From Bog-473 sp963738135 (GTDB taxonomy: Bacteria > Actinomycetota > Acidimicrobiia > Acidimicrobiales > RAAP-2), in contig CAVTVK010000004.1 in the NCBI GenBank assembly GCA_963738135.1, positions 496,001 through 560,000 of the forward strand: DNA of 64,000 bases. Reading direction: 5' to 3'. Positions 62,145 through 64,000 of this stretch are shown here, piece after piece. Position 1 is the first letter of the stretch; every line of letters starts with the position of its first letter. Below the pieces are notes generated by a model. That model searched no databases. It was not told the origin of the DNA and worked only from the letters and a program-made list of their open reading frames with translations. The translations under genes and the position numbers were made by a program.

Positions 62145-64000
62145 TCAGCGCAGCTCGAGGGGGAGCGCCTCGGCATGCAGCACGGTGAGCCGCCGGGTCG
62201 GTCTCGTGAAAGCGACGTAGAGGGTCCGCAATCCCCGTGTGGTGGCGACCGGCGGCGCTTCCCCCGCCAGATCGTCGCCGACGGCCGCGATCAGCGAGGG
62301 CTCCACGACGATCACCGAATCGAACTCGAGGCCGTTCGTCTCGTCGGCGGGCAGCACCACCAGGCCGGCGGCCAGACCGTCCCCGGAGGGGTCGCGCGGA
62401 TCGATCGGGTCCAGTCCGGCCTCGTCGAGCGCCCGGGTCAACTCGGGCAACATCACCGTCGGGCCGAGCACGGCCACTCGGCCCGGCGCCACCGCCGCCA
62501 CCTCTTGGCGGGCGAGCTCGGCCAGGGTGGCACCGAGTCCGACCCTGCTGGTGGCCACGACGCGGGGTGCGAACCCCGACTGGCGCACGGGGCGCGGCGG
62601 TGCGATCTCGGGCGCGGCAACTGCCAGAACCCGGGCGGCCAGGTCCACGACCTCGGCCGGGGTGCGATAGCTCACCGTCAGCTCCACCAGGCGCGGCGGC
62701 CGTTGCGGGCTCAGGTAGCGGGTGATGTCATCCCACCCGGCGGGAGCCCAGGGGCCCGTGGCCTGCGCGATGTCGCCGACCACGGTCATGGAGCCCGAGA
62801 GCGAGCGCCGGGCCAGCATGCGCAGCTGCATGGGCGAGAGGTCCTGTACCTCGTCGACCACGATGTGGCCGAAGGCGCGGATGTCGTCCTCGGACGCGGC
62901 CACCGCTGTCGGCGCCGGCTCGGGCGAGGCCGCCAACCCCTGCGGCCAGAATCCCATCTCCGAGGCGTTTCCCTCCTCGGCCCGCTTGGCCCGCGTCCGA
63001 GGGGGGCGTCCACGGCGGGGGCCGAGCAGGGTCCGCGCCTCGTCGATCAGCGCCGCGTCACCAACCGTCCACTGCACCGTCTCGAGGGACGAGCCGCGGG
63101 GCCGGTAGAGGCGCTGGACGTCCGCTGCGCTCAGGATCCCCTTTCCTGCGGCGGCGAGCAGCGCGCTGGCGCCGAGGAGATCGTGCAGGAATTCGTGGGG
63201 CGACAGGCGCGGCCACATCCGGTCGAGGGCCTCGCTGACCTCGGGCACCCGGCGCAACCGCTGGGCGAGGTCCTTCTGCTCCTCGGGCGTGGGCGCGTCG
63301 TCGGCACCCTCGACCCCGCTCCGGCCGAGCCGGGCGCGGTACTCGTCGGACAGCGCGCGCAGGACCTGCGATTCCACGAAACGCCGGCGGGCGTTGTGCG
63401 TACCCGGGCGACGCCGGGCCATGCCCACGATGTCCTCGGTCAACCGGGCCCGTAGGCGCAGCACCCCGGCGCCGAAGGGAATTTCGACGTCGCGACGGAG
63501 CGGCCGCTGCCGGGTCCGGACGGCGCGTGCCAGCACCTTGACCATGCGCACGTCGCCTTTCAACTTGGCCACGGCCGGATCGTCGACGCCGCGGACGCGC
63601 ACCTCCGGCACCAGTCCCGCCACCGTCGACAGGCTCACCCCGGTCTCGCCCAGCGACGGGAGCACCTGCTCGATGTAGCGCAGGAACAACGGGTTCGGCC
63701 CGACGACGAGCACGCCCTGGCGCTCCAGCGGGAAACGGTGGGTGTAGAGGAGGTAGGCGGCTCGGTGCAGAGCGACCGCCGTCTTTCCGGTGCCCGGACC
63801 GCCCTGCACGACGAGCACGCCCGGCAGGGGCGAACGGATGATCTCGTCCTGCTCGCGCTGGATGGTGCCGATGATGTCCCCCATCTGGCCGGTCCGGGCC
63901 TGGCCCAGGGCGGACAGGAGCGCTCCGGGGCCGCCCAGGACCAGGCCGTCCGCCAGGAGGCGCTCCCCGCCCTCGCGGAACTGCCCGCTCCCGGCACCAG
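62145..64000 (-). CDS. HelD-like UvrD/Rep-family ATPase, N-terminus beyond window
   Basis: The frame enters from the right edge (GQFREGGERLLADGLVLG, then MGDIIGTIQREQDEIIRSPL) and ends at 62145 after 618 codons. Walker A is VVQGGPGTGKTAVALHRAAY, Walker B HIVVDEVQDLSPMQ, and the C-terminal helicase motifs SYRTPAEVV and LYVAFTRPTRRLTVL are present. The MGDII-TIQREQDEIIR block is typical of HelD proteins, which bind RNA polymerase to recycle it and in some actinobacteria give rifamycin tolerance. The N-terminal coiled-coil arm lies outside the window, so HelD versus other superfamily 1 helicases cannot be fully settled. Confidence 0.88.
   Translation of the reverse strand, partial: GAGSGQFREGGERLLADGLVLGGPGALLSALGQARTGQMGDIIGTIQREQDEIIRSPLPGVLVVQGGPGTGKTAVALHRAAYLLYTHRFPLERQGVLVVGPNPLFLRYIEQVLPSLGETGVSLSTVAGLVPEVRVRGVDDPAVAKLKGDVRMVKVLARAVRTRQRPLRRDVEIPFGAGVLRLRARLTEDIVGMARRRPGTHNARRRFVESQVLRALSDEYRARLGRSGVEGADDAPTPEEQKDLAQRLRRVPEVSEALDRMWPRLSPHEFLHDLLGASALLAAAGKGILSAADVQRLYRPRGSSLETVQWTVGDAALIDEARTLLGPRRGRPPRTRAKRAEEGNASEMGFWPQGLAASPEPAPTAVAASEDDIRAFGHIVVDEVQDLSPMQLRMLARRSLSGSMTVVGDIAQATGPWAPAGWDDITRYLSPQRPPRLVELTVSYRTPAEVVDLAARVLAVAAPEIAPPRPVRQSGFAPRVVATSRVGLGATLAELARQEVAAVAPGRVAVLGPTVMLPELTRALDEAGLDPIDPRDPSGDGLAAGLVVLPADETNGLEFDSVIVVEPSLIAAVGDDLAGEAPPVATTRGLRTLYVAFTRPTRRLTVLHAEALPLELR

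Overview
The window is GC-rich (about 70%), densely coded chromosome of an actinobacterium. GTG starts are frequent and start/stop overlaps are common. Mycofactocin biosynthesis, an F420-type luciferase-like monooxygenase, many fatty-acid/steroid-type acyl-CoA dehydrogenases and SDRs, an actinobacterial bc1-aa3 respiratory set with a diheme QcrC, and a secreted repeat protein together point to Actinomycetota, most plausibly an uncultured Acidimicrobiia. The class assignment is inference. No rRNA, tRNA, CRISPR array, insertion sequence or prophage was seen.

Layout. 0-4 kb: lipid degradation (Zn-ribbon protein, thiolase, acyl-CoA dehydrogenase pair). 4-9 kb: alkylation repair (Ada-AlkA fusion plus Ogt), an SDR, a lipoprotein and a dienelactone hydrolase. 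9-11 kb: a secreted two-repeat protein. 11-17.8 kb: amidohydrolase, second acyl-CoA dehydrogenase pair, LLM oxidoreductase, phosphatase and esterase. 17.8-21.6 kb: FtsH-like protease diverging from an aldehyde dehydrogenase. 21.6-32.1 kb: DinB protein, PLP decarboxylase, then the mycofactocin region (mftA-mftB-mftC-mftE-SDR on minus, mftF and mftD on plus, and an NDMA-dependent-type alcohol dehydrogenase as a likely client). 32-36.5 kb: cyclase-type hydrolase, two TetR regulators, an ABC exporter. 36.5-46.5 kb: D-aminoacylase, hydrolases, DedA, GH1 glycosidase, membrane proteins, crotonase, TatA, metallo-hydrolase. 46.6-49.8 kb: cytochrome oxidase subunits II, I and IV. 49.8-57 kb: MFS transporter, stress-type enzymes, an autoregulated-looking ArsR/SRPBCC fusion, a diguanylate cyclase and an adenylate cyclase-YHS fusion, two SDRs. 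57-62 kb: ctaE-qcrC-qcrA-qcrB (minus). Right edge: a HelD-like helicase, cut by the window.

How the genes work together. MftA is the precursor peptide, MftB presents it, the radical SAM enzyme MftC modifies it, MftE and MftD mature it, and MftF glycosylates the redox cofactor. The linked SDR and zinc alcohol dehydrogenase belong to families that use mycofactocin. The two respiratory blocks together encode most of a bc1-aa3 supercomplex.

Caution on sequence quality. Ten genes are each broken by an apparent single-base insertion (one of them twice), and the MFS gene may be an eleventh case. Every inferred event is +1, and most fall in short G/C runs. Removing the extra base restores a family-typical protein each time. 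This looks like a systematic sequence error rather than true pseudogenes; it is most concentrated in the 21.9-26.5 kb stretch that holds most of the mycofactocin genes.
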